A DNA stretch of 64,000 bases from assembly GCF_020740795.1 (NCBI RefSeq), contig NC_067286.1:15504350-15568349 (forward strand), written 5' to 3'. Below, piece by piece: positions 24,301 through 37,700 of the stretch. Source of the stretch: Apus apus (lineage: Eukaryota > Chordata > Aves > Apodiformes > Apodidae). The notes beneath the pieces are model-generated. The model saw only the letters and a program-made list of their open reading frames with translations. It did no database searches and was not told the DNA's origin. Positions within the stretch are counted from its first letter, which is position 1. Every line of letters starts with the position of its first letter. Made by a program: the position numbers and the translations under genes.

Positions 24301-27300
24301 TAGAGCAAATGAATCACTTAAGAAAAATGGTTGATTTAAACTCTGATTCATAGTGGCCTACTTCTAGAAGGAAGAGTCAAGTTTCAGTTGACTGACACAG
24401 AACTGTGAACAAAATTGTGGCCAGTTCAGTATTTTCCTTGGCTATTTTGGTTTGACCCCTGCTTTTGCTTCTTCCTGTAGCCCTTATTCTGTCAGGGTGT
24501 CCACTGCATTGACTGATTTAAGATGTTGTCCAGGATGTAGTGGAATAATCAGGAATTGTAAATCCTTAGTTTGAAGCTTAGTTTTATATTAACTGAGAGT
24601 AGACTTAAAGTTTAAAATGTTGCCTTTAATAGGTGTTTGTGCCTTTATTTCTTGACTGGGAATAGCTGGTAGGCCGTTTTTTAAAAAAAAAAAGTACATG
24701 CTATAAAAATTTTTATTTCACCTGACTGTATGTGAGTGCTTAATAATTTCAAGTACAGATGTGCAGTGTGTACTTTTCTGAGTATGACCCATGGATCAAA
24801 ACTTTCCCCTGTGGAATGCACAGTTCTTGTTTTCCGTAGTGGATTGGCACAACTCTAGTCTCGAAGTTTAGGTGTAAACAAAGGTATTAATTTCAGATGT
24901 CTGAACTACATGGGGAGGGTGGTGGCCCCAGGGAATGGAACAGAAGATAACACCTTTGAGAACAACTTGGGTAGGAGAGTATTCTTTTAACTTTTTGAAA
25001 TAGGTTTTGAAGAAGTATGTATGTTTTGACAAAACTTGTGTTTAAATGTTGCATTTAGTTATAAGCAACCTGTTTCACAGTTAGGTAGTGCTGAGACAAC
25101 TAACTTCTAACCTTAAGGAATTATTTGTTCTTTTAGTTTACCAAAAGCAGTGAAAAGAAGAATTGATGCCTTGAAACAGCTTCAGGTGAAATGTGCTCAT
25201 ATAGAAGCTAAATTCTATGAAGAAGTACATGATTTAGAGAGAAAATATGCAGCACTCTATCAACCCCTTTTTGATAAGGTGGGAAGACTATGTATACGAT
25301 CTTTGTCTCTTTCTAGCTGAGTCAGTTCTGTTTGCAAATATATAATTTTAAATCTTATGTTATTGATTTTTCTAATGCAGAGAAGAGAGTTTATTAATGG
25401 GGAGGCTGAACCCACAGATGCAGAGTCAGAATGGCACAGTGAAAATGAGGAAGAAGAAAAACTAGCCGTGAGTACAAGCCGGGCAATGAACTACAGATAC
25501 TGTCAGATTGTTTTCTGTTGAAAGACGCATCTTTTGTAAAGAAAGATTTTATCAGTAAAGAGCTGTTGTAATGAATATGCTGTTATGTCCAGTGAAAGCC
25601 TTTAAACTTTCAGTTTAGTCTCTTTTCAGGTTTGTAATTTGAGTGAATTGAAACGTTGCTTTTGTTTGCACTGTTCGTAACCTGTTAACAGTATCTTTCT
25701 GGTAATGGGTTCCATTCCAGTGCTACATAATACCCCAAGATAATAGAAGGCTGGTTGTTTGTCTGCCTGTCCCCTTTATTTTGGGGGACATAATTAGCTT
25801 TCATTTCCATAAATACAGATTAGACACCGATCACCTAATCGTAAAATGGTATTGACCTAATAATGTGTGAGTTGGCTAGTGGATTCCTATTTGCATCTTG
25901 AGTAGGAGCTATCTGGTTTTAGGAGGGTTAATGTAACCTGTAGACTGTCTTTTGCTCTCTTATGATAATTTTTGTAGGTGTATACTCAATGACTTGTTTC
26001 TTTTTCATGGATAAGTGACCTACTTAGAATGCTGTGTTTGCCATTCTGTCAGATTTTCTATGCGTTTTTCCCTTGGCCTGTTTTGATTCAGTTCCTTTGG
26101 ACACTGTTCTGTATACAAAGTGCATTGTTCTTTGTTTTACTGATTTGTGAGATTTAGCACAACACAGTTGTGCATAAGCTAAAAAACGATGGTTATGCTT
26201 TGTGTAAATACAGCATTCAAGGGCCATATTCCATGCAGTTACAAGATCAGAAACAGGGCTAGATGGCCAGTAAGCTGCTGTCTCATACTCTGACTACTCG
26301 AGACTAGTTGACTAACCAAGTAGCTGCTGTTCAGGAGATCTCGTATTTGCTGCCATCTAGTGGTGTAAACGGAAAAGTGCAATACAACTGATTAGACTGA
26401 ATTTCCTGGTTTTTTGGGTTGGAGAAATGACTTAGTCATTCTTTTTTATAGCATTTGAAATCAGTTATGTGTAGAGAATCCTATATCATAAAAGACTAAT
26501 AATGAAAAGTAACCACAAAAAACCAGCTTTACCAAGTATTCTGCAAAAGTGGAAAGCTAAAACAGGATTTCAGAGGGCAAAGTTAAATTTTAAGTTTTTA
26601 TATGAAACGCTGTTATTGGCAGGTGCAACTACAGGAATGAGATTAATAGAGAAATAGAAAATTATTTTTCATTTTGTAGAAAGATGGAAATGTGTTTTAA
26701 TTATTTCTGTTTGTCAAGTCAGTGAAACTGTCCCTCAGTCTCTTTAGTCTTTGTACAAAAGAATTACAATTTAGTTGAAAGTGCATCTGAATTAAGTGTT
26801 TAGTTGTGGAAATAAACCTTGTGTCTCTTAACTTCATTTACAGAGAAGAAAAACTCTGTGACTTTAAATGTTCCTTGAACACAGCTTCAGAGATGACAGT
26901 AGTCTTGTATATCTGTTTGTTTATTAAATAGGTTTTATTTAATACCTTAAATGTTTCTGTATTTCTCAGGGAGACCTGAAAAATGTGGTGGTAATAGAAG
27001 AAAAAGCAGAAGCGCAAGAGACAAATGTCAAAGGAATTCCGGATTTCTGGTTTACTATCTTTAGGAATGTAGATATGCTAAGTGAATTAGTACAAGTAAG
27101 TACTTCTTCCAGATAATAGTGAGTGCTTCTGCAGTGTGTGTGTGAGACTGAATCTTTGAGTCTTCAGAATCCCTAATATTCCTGAAGCTGCTTGAATGTG
27201 ATGGACAAGCGAAACAGCTGACCCAAACTGCTACTTAAACTTGTTAAAGAAATAATGTTTTAACAACCTTTAGATACACTAAAATGCAATTGTATAGACT

Positions 27301-28686
27301 CATAGAATCGTTTTCGTTGGAAAAGACCTTTCAGATTATTAAGTCCAACTGTTAACCTTGTACACTGCGAGTTCGCTAAACCATGTCCCTAAGTACCCAT
27401 ATCTACATGTCTCAAATACCTCCAGGGATGGTGTATCCACCATGTCCCTAGGCAGCGTGTTCTAGTGCTTGATAATTTTTCAGTAAAGAAATGTTTCCTA
27501 ATATCTAATCTAAACCTCCCCTGGCCCAGCTTGAGGCTATTTCCTTGTTATGTTGCTTGTTACATGGGAGAAGAGACCAACACTCACCTTGCTACAACCT
27601 CCTTTCAGGTAGTTGTAGAGAGCAGTAACGTCTCCCCTCAGCCTCCTTTCCTCCAGACTCAACCACCCCAGTTTCCTCAGCTGCTTTTCGGAAGACTTGT
27701 TCTCTAGACCCTTCACCAGCTTGGTTGATCTTCTTTGGACAAGTTCTTGCACCTCAGTGTCTTGTAGTGAGTGGCTCAGAACTGAACACAGTGCTTGAGG
27801 TGTTGACTCACCAGTGCCAAGTACATGGGGACAATCACTTCCCAAGTCCTGATACAGGCCAGGATGCTGTTGGCCTTCTTGGCCACCTGGGCACACTGCT
27901 GGCTCATGTTCCTCCAGATGTCAACCAGTACCCCCAGGTTCTTTTCCTCTGGGCAGCTTTCCAGACACTGCTTCCCTGTTTATAACAGCTGTTCCCCTGT
28001 TGTTTTGTGAATTTAGTCCATAAAGGTTTATTTTTGCAAGGATACTACAAACATACCCATGGATTAGTTGAATTAATAGCTTTTATAGTTTTGCTCTCAC
28101 TTATTGCTTTTAATGCTGTTAAGAAAGAATTCCCTGAAGCAAATCTTTTTGTGAATCTTGCTAGCCATAAATCTCCTGACTGAAGTTACTTTATTTCTCA
28201 GTATTTATTCATGAAGCATAGCATGGTAACAGCTTGCTTTGCTTTACTGAGGATGAAGCCTGTCAGTTGAGAATTTGGCACGTGGTATTTGCGACTACAA
28301 TGAAGAATTTTGGATCCAAATCTGAACTTAAGCTGAAATTCTTCCTTAAGAACAGATTGAACAAGCAAGTTCGGTTAAAATTCTGTTCTTCTAAATATTA
28401 CCTAGTGAATAAGCTTTTGTTTTTTTTCTTTTAGGAATATGATGAGCCAATCTTGAAACATCTGCAGGATATTAAAGTTAAGTTTTCTGAACCTGGACAG
28501 CCTATGGTGAGTTTACTCTGCTTGTTTCTCAAAGGTTGTAGTAGTGAACAGCATTCCAGAATTTTCTTTCCATTTTATTTGGTTGGAAAATATGTGGAGA
28601 GTTTTTCTTGGTTAATACATTTATGCTTTGCTTTCTAAAGATGTATCTTTATGCTTCCTGCCCCTTGGCTTTTTCATCCTTAGCCT

Positions 28687-28738
<52 letters not shown>

Positions 28739-31700
28739 TCTCTCATATAATTGTAGTTTCTAGATTCCAATTCTGGCTCAACTCTGTCTAACTGTCACTT
28801 ATTTTTCCTCTCTCAGATCCCAAATTAGCTAGTCTTAATAGTAAAGTTACATGTCTGCTTTTGGTTTGGGCAGGAATTGTGGGAAAAATACTGGATGCTA
28901 CTTGTATATTGAATATTTCATCAAAATAAGAGATTTAACTTAAAGATTAATCAAAGACAATGGTGAATACTGTGTCTATTGAAAAGGATAAAAAAATACA
29001 TTAGATGGTCTTTCAAAAGTGTACCTAATGTGTAATTTTTGAAGTACAACTTTACCTTTTTTGGGAATTCTCTTGTTTTATATTCAGTGTACAGAAACAG
29101 ATACTGTGTAGAAAATAAGTTGTTCTGTTGTTTATTTAATTCATTCAGACTATACTTACTCCTTGAATTCCTTTTGACGGGCAGGCAGCGAGAAGTACAG
29201 GATTTGAGCCTACACATCTTTTCTTTAAACTTCTTCCTTGTGTTTTTTTTTCCCTGTGTTTGGGTTTTTTTTGCTTTGTCTTGTGGAGTTGTAGTCTTCT
29301 GACAAAGTCCAAAATAAATGCAAGAAAAGTTTTGTTGAAGAGTCACATAAGAAAGATTATAGGACTTTCTCAAAATGCCTTTTGAAGGTTAATAACAGCT
29401 GAAGCCAAGTTGTGGGTTTGTTTTTTTTTTTTCCTAGTTGTCATTGTTTTTCTTCTATTAGTACCAAAAAACTTAAGCTGATAATAGGCTGGGGAAGTAG
29501 TATGGACAGAGAACAATTAAGAATTAAGTTCCTAAATACTGCTAGGGATGAAAGGGAGGATATGAGTTTTATGCACAAAATAAAGTATTCTATCAAGTTA
29601 GTGTGGTTTATCTTGGAGCATATCTATTCAGTGGCAGTTGGATTATTTGGGAATAGTAATTTTTGTCTACAGCATTTTTGTATTCTCATTCAGCTTTGTT
29701 TTACATGACTTTGAGTTGAAGAACTTCTCTTCAAACAGAAGATTTATCTTGTCTCGCACTGTTCGTAACCTGTTGACAGCACATTTCTGTTAATAGGTTC
29801 CATTCCGGTGCCACATCAAATCCAATAAAGGAAGGCTGACAAATTCCATGTCTCTTCTGTATTTGGAGACAAAAGGATGTGTTCCTGACTACTTGAGTGA
29901 AACATGTTAACTGGTTTTTGATGACTGTCTTGGCTGAAATACTCTGGCTATTGAAATTAATGCAGCAGTGGTAGCTTTGTGCTGTAAAAAGTTACCATAA
30001 CCATAATAAAAACATTAATTCTGCTGTGAATTAGAATCATAGAATCATTTAGGTTGGAAAAGAACTTAAAGATCATCAAGTCCAACCTTTAACCCTACTT
30101 TGTGTTCACCCCTAAACTGTATCCCCAAGCACTACATCTGCATGACTTTTAAACACATCCAGCTTTTCGTGAAAGCATTTCATACTGTAGGCAAAATTTG
30201 AAATACATGTTACAGAGGTCAACTGATACCAAAAGAAAAGATGTCCAAATAAAGACTACTGGAAAGGTTATTACAACACCTCAAATAGCATGTGAAATTT
30301 GAAGCTGCTTCTTATTGTCTTCTAGTTAGCAGGTATGGAATAAGATACTGAAATACAGTCTCTACAGATATTTTTTTCTTGGTAGTCCTAAGGATCCTGC
30401 ATGCTAAGTAATGCCACTGTTACCTGTTTGTAACACCAGTAACAGTTTGTGGGATTATTTGAGTATGAGTGTTAGTCCCTGGTAGCAGGTAAATTATAAC
30501 TCTTCCCTTAAACATGATTGCCAGAGAGATTTGCCTCAGCTGAAGACACCAAACTATCTTTTTAAAATGGAAGTAAAGCTGAAATAGGCTATGTGAAGCC
30601 AACATAACTATTCCAGTTCATGTCTGGTTCTCAGTGGCTTCCTTTAAACTGTGAGCATGTGAGTTGGAAAGTCGGCTGTTGCCACCAGTCCCCATCACTT
30701 CTTGACCACTGTCTTTCTAGGTTTCAGTCAGGTGAGTGCATTCATGGGGTCATAGAAAAGAGCTTGTACAGAAAGACTAAGGGGATTTTGGGACATGAGA
30801 GAGGCATAAATACCTGATGAGCAGATTGTTGTCCCTGGAGTTATTTATCCTGTCTACATTGGTGGGCCCTCAAAAAGAGGAGAGCCAAGACACACTGATA
30901 ACAGACCCATTTCCTGGCCTTAGCCTGAAGAGTGTCTGGGGAAGTATATTCAAGGCTCCTGTTTTTGTATGCTCATGAGGTCTAGCTTTTATGATGTATT
31001 GTTGGGGGAGTAAATAAAATATTTAAGGTAACTGTTCAGTGTGTTTTGGCTGTGTGGTAGATGTGATTATGTTGGGGATTTCACCTGTCAACCCTTCTGT
31101 GTTGTTGAACTGACCTGCCTAAGCAGACCTCCTCCCCCTTTGAGTTAGTAAAGCAATGCTGCTGGAAACCTTATGGTTTCCCCTGTACCAAGGCAGTTTG
31201 AATTTTGGTTTACTTTTAAGTAGCTGGTAGTTGAACCTGAGTGCAAAGTGGGCTTATATAGCATTGTGCAATGGGTGTTTGAAAATTGATGTATTGTGTA
31301 TGCTGCAGTTTTCTATAGCTGGAGCCTTTGGTTCTCCGTCTAAGAAACTGAATTTCTGTAAACAATTTTCAGGTGTCACAGGGGAGGTGCCCTCAAACAT
31401 AAGCAGAAACACCTGCTTCAGGCTGTATCCTCTTAAAACAGAGTTGATGACTAGGCTTCCACAGAAAATTAAACCAAGACTTTTCTCAAAGTAATTATTG
31501 CTATACTTGCTTTTAAGACAGCAGTTCTGTATGTAAAGGTGAATGAAATGTAGTAGATTACCTGATTAGAATTTGAATTAGCCAAGATTGTTAGCTTCTT
31601 GCACATTCTTGTTAGCCAAGATTGTCCTAGCTTCTTGCACATTCAGAATTGGTTGACATTCTTAATTTCCTGCCTCTGCTGCAGTTTGAAAGATACGTTT

Positions 31701-34700
31701 GCCATTGAATTTTTAATCCTATGTTCAGTTGGATTAACAGTAATTCTACTGAGGCACCATTTCAAAGATAAAATGTAGTGGTAACATAAAACTGTAATGG
31801 AACTTTCTTCCAGTCTTTCTCGTTAGAGTTTCACTTTGGGCCCAACGACTACTTTTCTAATTCTGTCCTGACGAAAACATACAAGATGAAGTCGGAGCCA
31901 GACAAGACAGACCCCTTTTCATTTGAAGGACCTGAAATAGTTGATTGTGAGGGGTAAGGAAAACTTGAAATTCAAAAAACCTTCTGAAATAAAGTCTATA
32001 TTTTCCAGGTGTTGTTTTCTCCTACTGTGACAATGATTAATGAAGATTAAAAAAGAAAAAGCTTTTGCTAACTTTAAAACCAGGCATGTTTGTAGGAATG
32101 CTAATAATTATCTTAGCCTCAGCATGCAGAGATAACACATACTGTGAATTTTAAATCCTTAATGTAATAGATTATTAATGAAGTTACAAGCCTTTTATTT
32201 CAGGATAATTGGGTAAATACATCTTAGTCATTACATCTCATGATGGTGCAACTGTAGATGAATGGAGAGACTTTTAATTGAGATAAGTGTCTGTTTGCAC
32301 AGTGGCAGGAAGGAACTGAAAAGTAAGTTATTTCTAGCTTGCTGTACTTGCCTGCCAAGTCAGCCCAAGCACTTTTCTTAGGAGAGCTAAAATGTGCTTC
32401 TCCCTGACTGGTACTTGCCTGTTTATTTTTAGGGTAAATGGACATGGCCTTGACCTGTAGTGAGAGGACATAACATGTTTTTTTCTAAGTGTTTGACTGT
32501 TGGAAGAATAATTGCGAACTGTTGAGATTTTTTAAAATTTGTTTGTTTTTTTTTTCCAAATAGCTTAATGATGCCCTGTGTTACAAAAATCTAGTAGTTG
32601 AGGCAAAGTAATATTAAAGTGTGGGTAGGGTGAGGGCAGTGATTACACTGAGAAGACTATTTAGCTTTTTCATTTAAGGAAATATTTGATATGTCCAACA
32701 TACACATTCTCTAGCACTATGATATGTCTGCTTGACATCTTGTCGAGTAGATTTAAGTCGTCAGTGTGTGTAAAACTAGCTTTTGAGAATGATAGGCCAG
32801 CTTTGCCTTGATGTTTGTTGCTCAAATGCTCAGTTTATTTTCACTGATGTCTTATGTTAAAGTGCTTTTTACCACATGTTTTCTCTAGGTGTACTATTGA
32901 CTGGAAGAAAGGAAAAAATGTTACAGTTAAAACAATCAAGAAAAAACAGAAACACAAGGGTCGAGGCACAGTTCGGACAATTACTAAACAAGTACCTAAT
33001 GATTCTTTTTTTAACTTCTTCAGCCCAATCAAGGGTAAGCTTGGAAACTGCAAATTTAGGATTCTTAAATTATGTTGTGTTTTCTTTGTATGTATTTGTA
33101 TCTGTACAGTTTAAACTTACAGACTGTTTAAGCTGCTGCATTGTATACCTTTTTCTTACTAGAGGAAGAGAGCAAACGGCAGCCCAGTCAAACAGATAAT
33201 TTCATTCTGATATTGTGTAGAATTGGAGCATTAGGTGTCTTGTGTAAACAGGATTCATTGTACAGGAAGAGTCTCATGTAGCATCTGCTGAAGAAGTTGA
33301 CTTGTTTTACCACAGGATGGCTCTGTGCATCAATTTGAGGGTTTTAACATGCAAAAGAAATCTCTTCCGGTGTTCCAAGTTAGAGCATATCAGTTTCATT
33401 TAAACCTTTGTGATGATGCTACTTCCTGTGGTCTTTTGTGATTAATTAGTGATCCCTAATGCTCCATAAATACCTGCATAATTTTCCTTGTCACATAATG
33501 TACTCATGTATTTAAAACATTTAGATGGATTCTGCAAACATTATTTATTCTTGATACATCTCATTGTACTTGTGGTTTACTTTGTGGACTTCAGAGATGT
33601 AGTGGACAAAACTGACATTAGTTCTTGATTCAGTCATAGGCTATTATGAACTACCTGTCTGTTTAAAATACAACTTCAAATCACCGTGTACCTGGGGATA
33701 AGAAAAAAGTGATAAGTATTTCCAAAGTTGGAGTTTGTTTGGTACAGAAGTGTCCTTTACCTTAAACTTTTTTTGTGTTACAAGTAGTTGCTGCTTTCAG
33801 AAAGGGAGGGAGATTTGTTTGCCTCATGATGGTTTTACAATATTTTCTTTTAAATACTTAAAGGACGTACTCTGGAGGTAGCTGTATAAGAAAGATAAGC
33901 TTCTGACGTGCTGGCAGGTGATACTTGCAGTTTCAACTGGAGAACAGACTGAGCCAAATTACCCATTTCACAGTAGGATCACAGTACCATGGCACATGGA
34001 GTAGAGGAGGGAGATCTCTTTGGGGGGATGGTTTTGTTTTGTTGTGTTTTTTTAAACAAACAAAACCCCCACAGCTTTCCTTACTGGTTACATTACTAAG
34101 CCTCTGCTGAACAATGTGTTGCAGATTCATGACAAAATGTTAATCTGCTTGATTTGGGGAGAGGAGAGGGTTCTTAGTGTTCTAGCAAAATAAAGTTGAT
34201 GTAGTTACAGCATTAATACAGAAATAAAACGTGTTGATTGAGGGGAGAAATGTGATCTGCAAGCCTTTGGAACGCATCTTTGCAGAAGGAGTATCCTGTA
34301 CAACAATCTTCCGTGTCAGAATGGGAGCTTTGGTGCTCTTGTCAGAGCACATAATTATTGCAAGTGTAATTTTCAGGGTTTAATTTAAAATGAATCTGAA
34401 TTGTCTTTAAAGGTTTCATAGTTAGCTTTTGAAGACTTTATAACCCAAATGTTTTCTGGTATGAGAGTGTATTTATTTATACTGTGCTTTGTCATCTTGA
34501 ATATTGAGGTGAGCTAGACTATACAAACTTTTCTTAATTTTACTGTCTTGTCTTTTTGCAGTATCTAGCGATGGAGAGTCATTGGTGAGTTTACGTTTCT
34601 GAAATTGCGTGATTGCTCTTTGCCATATCTTTTGTGCTAAACACCTCTATAGTGACTATTTGTGTTCTTTTATTAAGTACTGTGTATCTTTATTGTTTTG

Positions 34701-37700
34701 GTTTTTTTCTCTTGCCAAAGGTGAGCTTTATCTTGATAAAAGGAAAGATACTGTTGACTTCTCCAAGTAATCCATTGACGTTTTGCTGTTACATGTCTTG
34801 CTGATCTAGTACTTCTATAATGGTCACTGTAGGGAAGAGGTGTTTTTTTTCTCTAGCCGCTTGGCACCACTGCGTTACTGATGGAGGATTTCTTTTTAAA
34901 TCAATCTGAAGCAGTCTGAACAATTCTGTAACAACACTTTTTTAGAACCAGCAAGGTCTATATGAGCCTTTTTGATTGAAGCTGTTCCAGCAGGCCAGTA
35001 ACCTGTATGAAGAAAGTCAGTACAAAACTTTAGAAATAAATCTCAATTCTACAAATCTAGGTTTAGACTTCCATTATTTCTTTTGTTGTTACAAAGTTAA
35101 GTATACTGAAAGTACATGTGACCTGAAGGTTGATGTTGATGACAGTGTGATGTTTCTCAAATGTGTAACTGAAATATTTTGGTTCACTGCTCTGTAGCAT
35201 GTCACATTTCTATTAGAAAAATGAAACTGAATTATTTTACAGGATGAAGATTCAGAATTTACTTTAGCAGCAGATTTTGAAATTGGACACTTCTTCCGTG
35301 AAAGGATAGTCCCTCGTGCTGTGCTTTATTTCACTGGGGAAGCTATAGAAGATGATGATAATGTATGTATGCTATCAGCATTTTGCTTATTAATCACCAT
35401 GTAGGTAGAAACATTCTCCTTTCCTGATTAGACTAGCATGTAGTATAAATTACATGAGAATAACAAAAAACCTGAAGAGTTCCTGTTACTTAGGAATAGG
35501 GAAGCATCATTCTACCTGCAACGAGTCATTAATCTTTGCTTCTGGAAGGGGCTTAATTTCAGTTACTGTGTTTGAATATGCTAGACCTATTACTGCAGAT
35601 GGTATGCAAATATTAGCAGAGCTAATAAAATCTTGTTGGTTTTTTTCAGTTTGAAGAAGGTGAAGAAGGTGAAGAGGAGGTGAGATGCATACTGTATCTT
35701 GTATAGATAACTTATTACCTACTGTGTTCCAGAAATAGCCCTATCTGGAGCAGAAGATAGCTGTTCATAAATGGTCTTGTGTATGATACTTGTTTTCAAA
35801 AGAGTTCAGCATTCATGAGTTTACAAAATATAGCTGGTTTTCCTCTTCACAAAAGTAATTTCTGCAAGAATATTTATCAGATTTTTTCTAGTATTCTGAA
35901 AGCTGCTTTCTGACATGATTAAAAAATTAAAGACTGCTTTTTTTTTTTTTCTTGAGTGCTGCATAAGAACCTTCAGTCATATTTTAAAATACCTGTTACT
36001 TAGGCAATAGTGGAATTCAGCTGTCAGCTTTTAGTTGTTAAAAATTTGAAGACTGGGCCTTGCTAAATGTAAAGCAAAAAAGGGAGAGCGTGTGGCTCTT
36101 CAGACCAAAAGCTTAATTTAGGCTGGAATTTCTAATATAACAAGAGGTCTGGTCTTGTATGAATACAAACATACTGTGAAAGGCTTGCACAAAACCACTA
36201 AACGATACCACACTTAAATGAATTATTATCCTTTACAGATAATTATATTTTCCTTTTACTGTGGTGTTCTTGCTAATTGGTTAAAGATGTATACCTGACA
36301 TGAAGTTCACCATAGTAAAAGTACATCAGAAGTTGTTGAGCTGGTGATCCTATGTGAACTGGCAGCCTTCAGCTCTTCAGTCTCTTCTGTTTTTGCAAGC
36401 TGCAATACAGACTTCTGGGCTTAGGCTGTTGAGTGACTAAACATTTTCTTATTTTTATTTTTTAGGCTGAGTCTTGATAGAAGTGTACATGTATTTTTAA
36501 TCTGTCTCCAGTGCCAGATGTTACTACTTGGATGTAGGCATGTGCACAACAGAGTGTGAAAATACTGCAGAGTCCTGTAGAAGTGCATAGCCTATCCACA
36601 GTAATCCAAATAAACAGACTCTTTTGGAAGGAGGTCAAAACAAAGAACAAAATTAGACATTAATCTGTCAGGTAGAAGTTAAAAATTGCTTGGAGACTGC
36701 AGCAGCTTATGTAAGAAGGTTGCCTTAAGCCATAGTGAACCTTTTAAATCTGTGTTTTAAATCTTCTTTTAAAGATTTTGCTTTAAGATTTTGAAAATGC
36801 TGAATTCTTTTAAGTCGACCCAGGTAGTCTTAGTGCTGACATCTGAAACACTCAAGAATACCGTGGTAATATAACTTGCTGTTGTTTGTTTTTTTTTCCA
36901 TTACAAAAAGCTGCCCTTTTAACCTGTTTTAATTTCTGTTAGTTTATCTCTATTTTGTCATAGGAGTTGGAGGGGGAAGAGGAGGGAGAAGAGGAGGAAG
37001 ATGCAGAGAGTGATCCTAAGGTAAAGATTTTTGTGTGCTTAGTCATAATGTAACCAAGGTTAAAACAGTTTGAAAAGATTACTAAGTTATTAAGAACTAA
37101 AAGCTGCCCTAGCTTCTGACTGCTATGTCTTCATCTTCAGTAATGAAATTGCTTTTGAAAGAGAAGTTAGTATTTCCATAAATTGAGAAAATGGTAGGTT
37201 TTGTCTTCCAACCTGCACTAAGAAAGAGAATTTCTGAAGTGTATGCCTTCTTAATGGTATCTCTGTATAATAATGATATATCCATTTCCTTCAGAAAGGT
37301 CTTATTTCAAACGTTCTGTGGCTGGACTTCAACTTAGAATTAGTCTGACAAGTCTCAACTAGCTTGTTTGTATTTTCTTTTCCTTAGAACTGTTCTTTTT
37401 GCTGGTCCTAATGGCTGCAGGTTAGACTCCACATGTCTGTACTCAGCTAGAAATCAAAAAAGTTAGTCCCCAACTTTGAATTTTAAACTTTATGAGATCT
37501 GGTTTAAAATTCAGTCTTAAAGGTTAGTGTTCCTTCTGATAGATATTTTATGATCTTTCAGTTATGGTAAAGTTAATGCTTACATTTATTGAAGGTGGAA
37601 CAGTAGTGACAGAATTTAATTAATTTAGTTCTTTAAACATTAGTTCTTAATTTTTTATAAAGGGACAAATGAAAAAGTGAAAGTTGTGCAAAACTGCTTA

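Noticed and set aside
33405..33475. GTGATGATG resembling box C in a NAP1L4 intron
   Set aside because: No box D (CTGA) at a suitable distance and no closing stem.
35130..35180. Box C/D snoRNA-like pair (TTGATGA and CTGA) in a NAP1L4 intron
   Set aside because: The spacing is too short for a C/D snoRNA, there is no terminal stem, and box C does not start with a purine.
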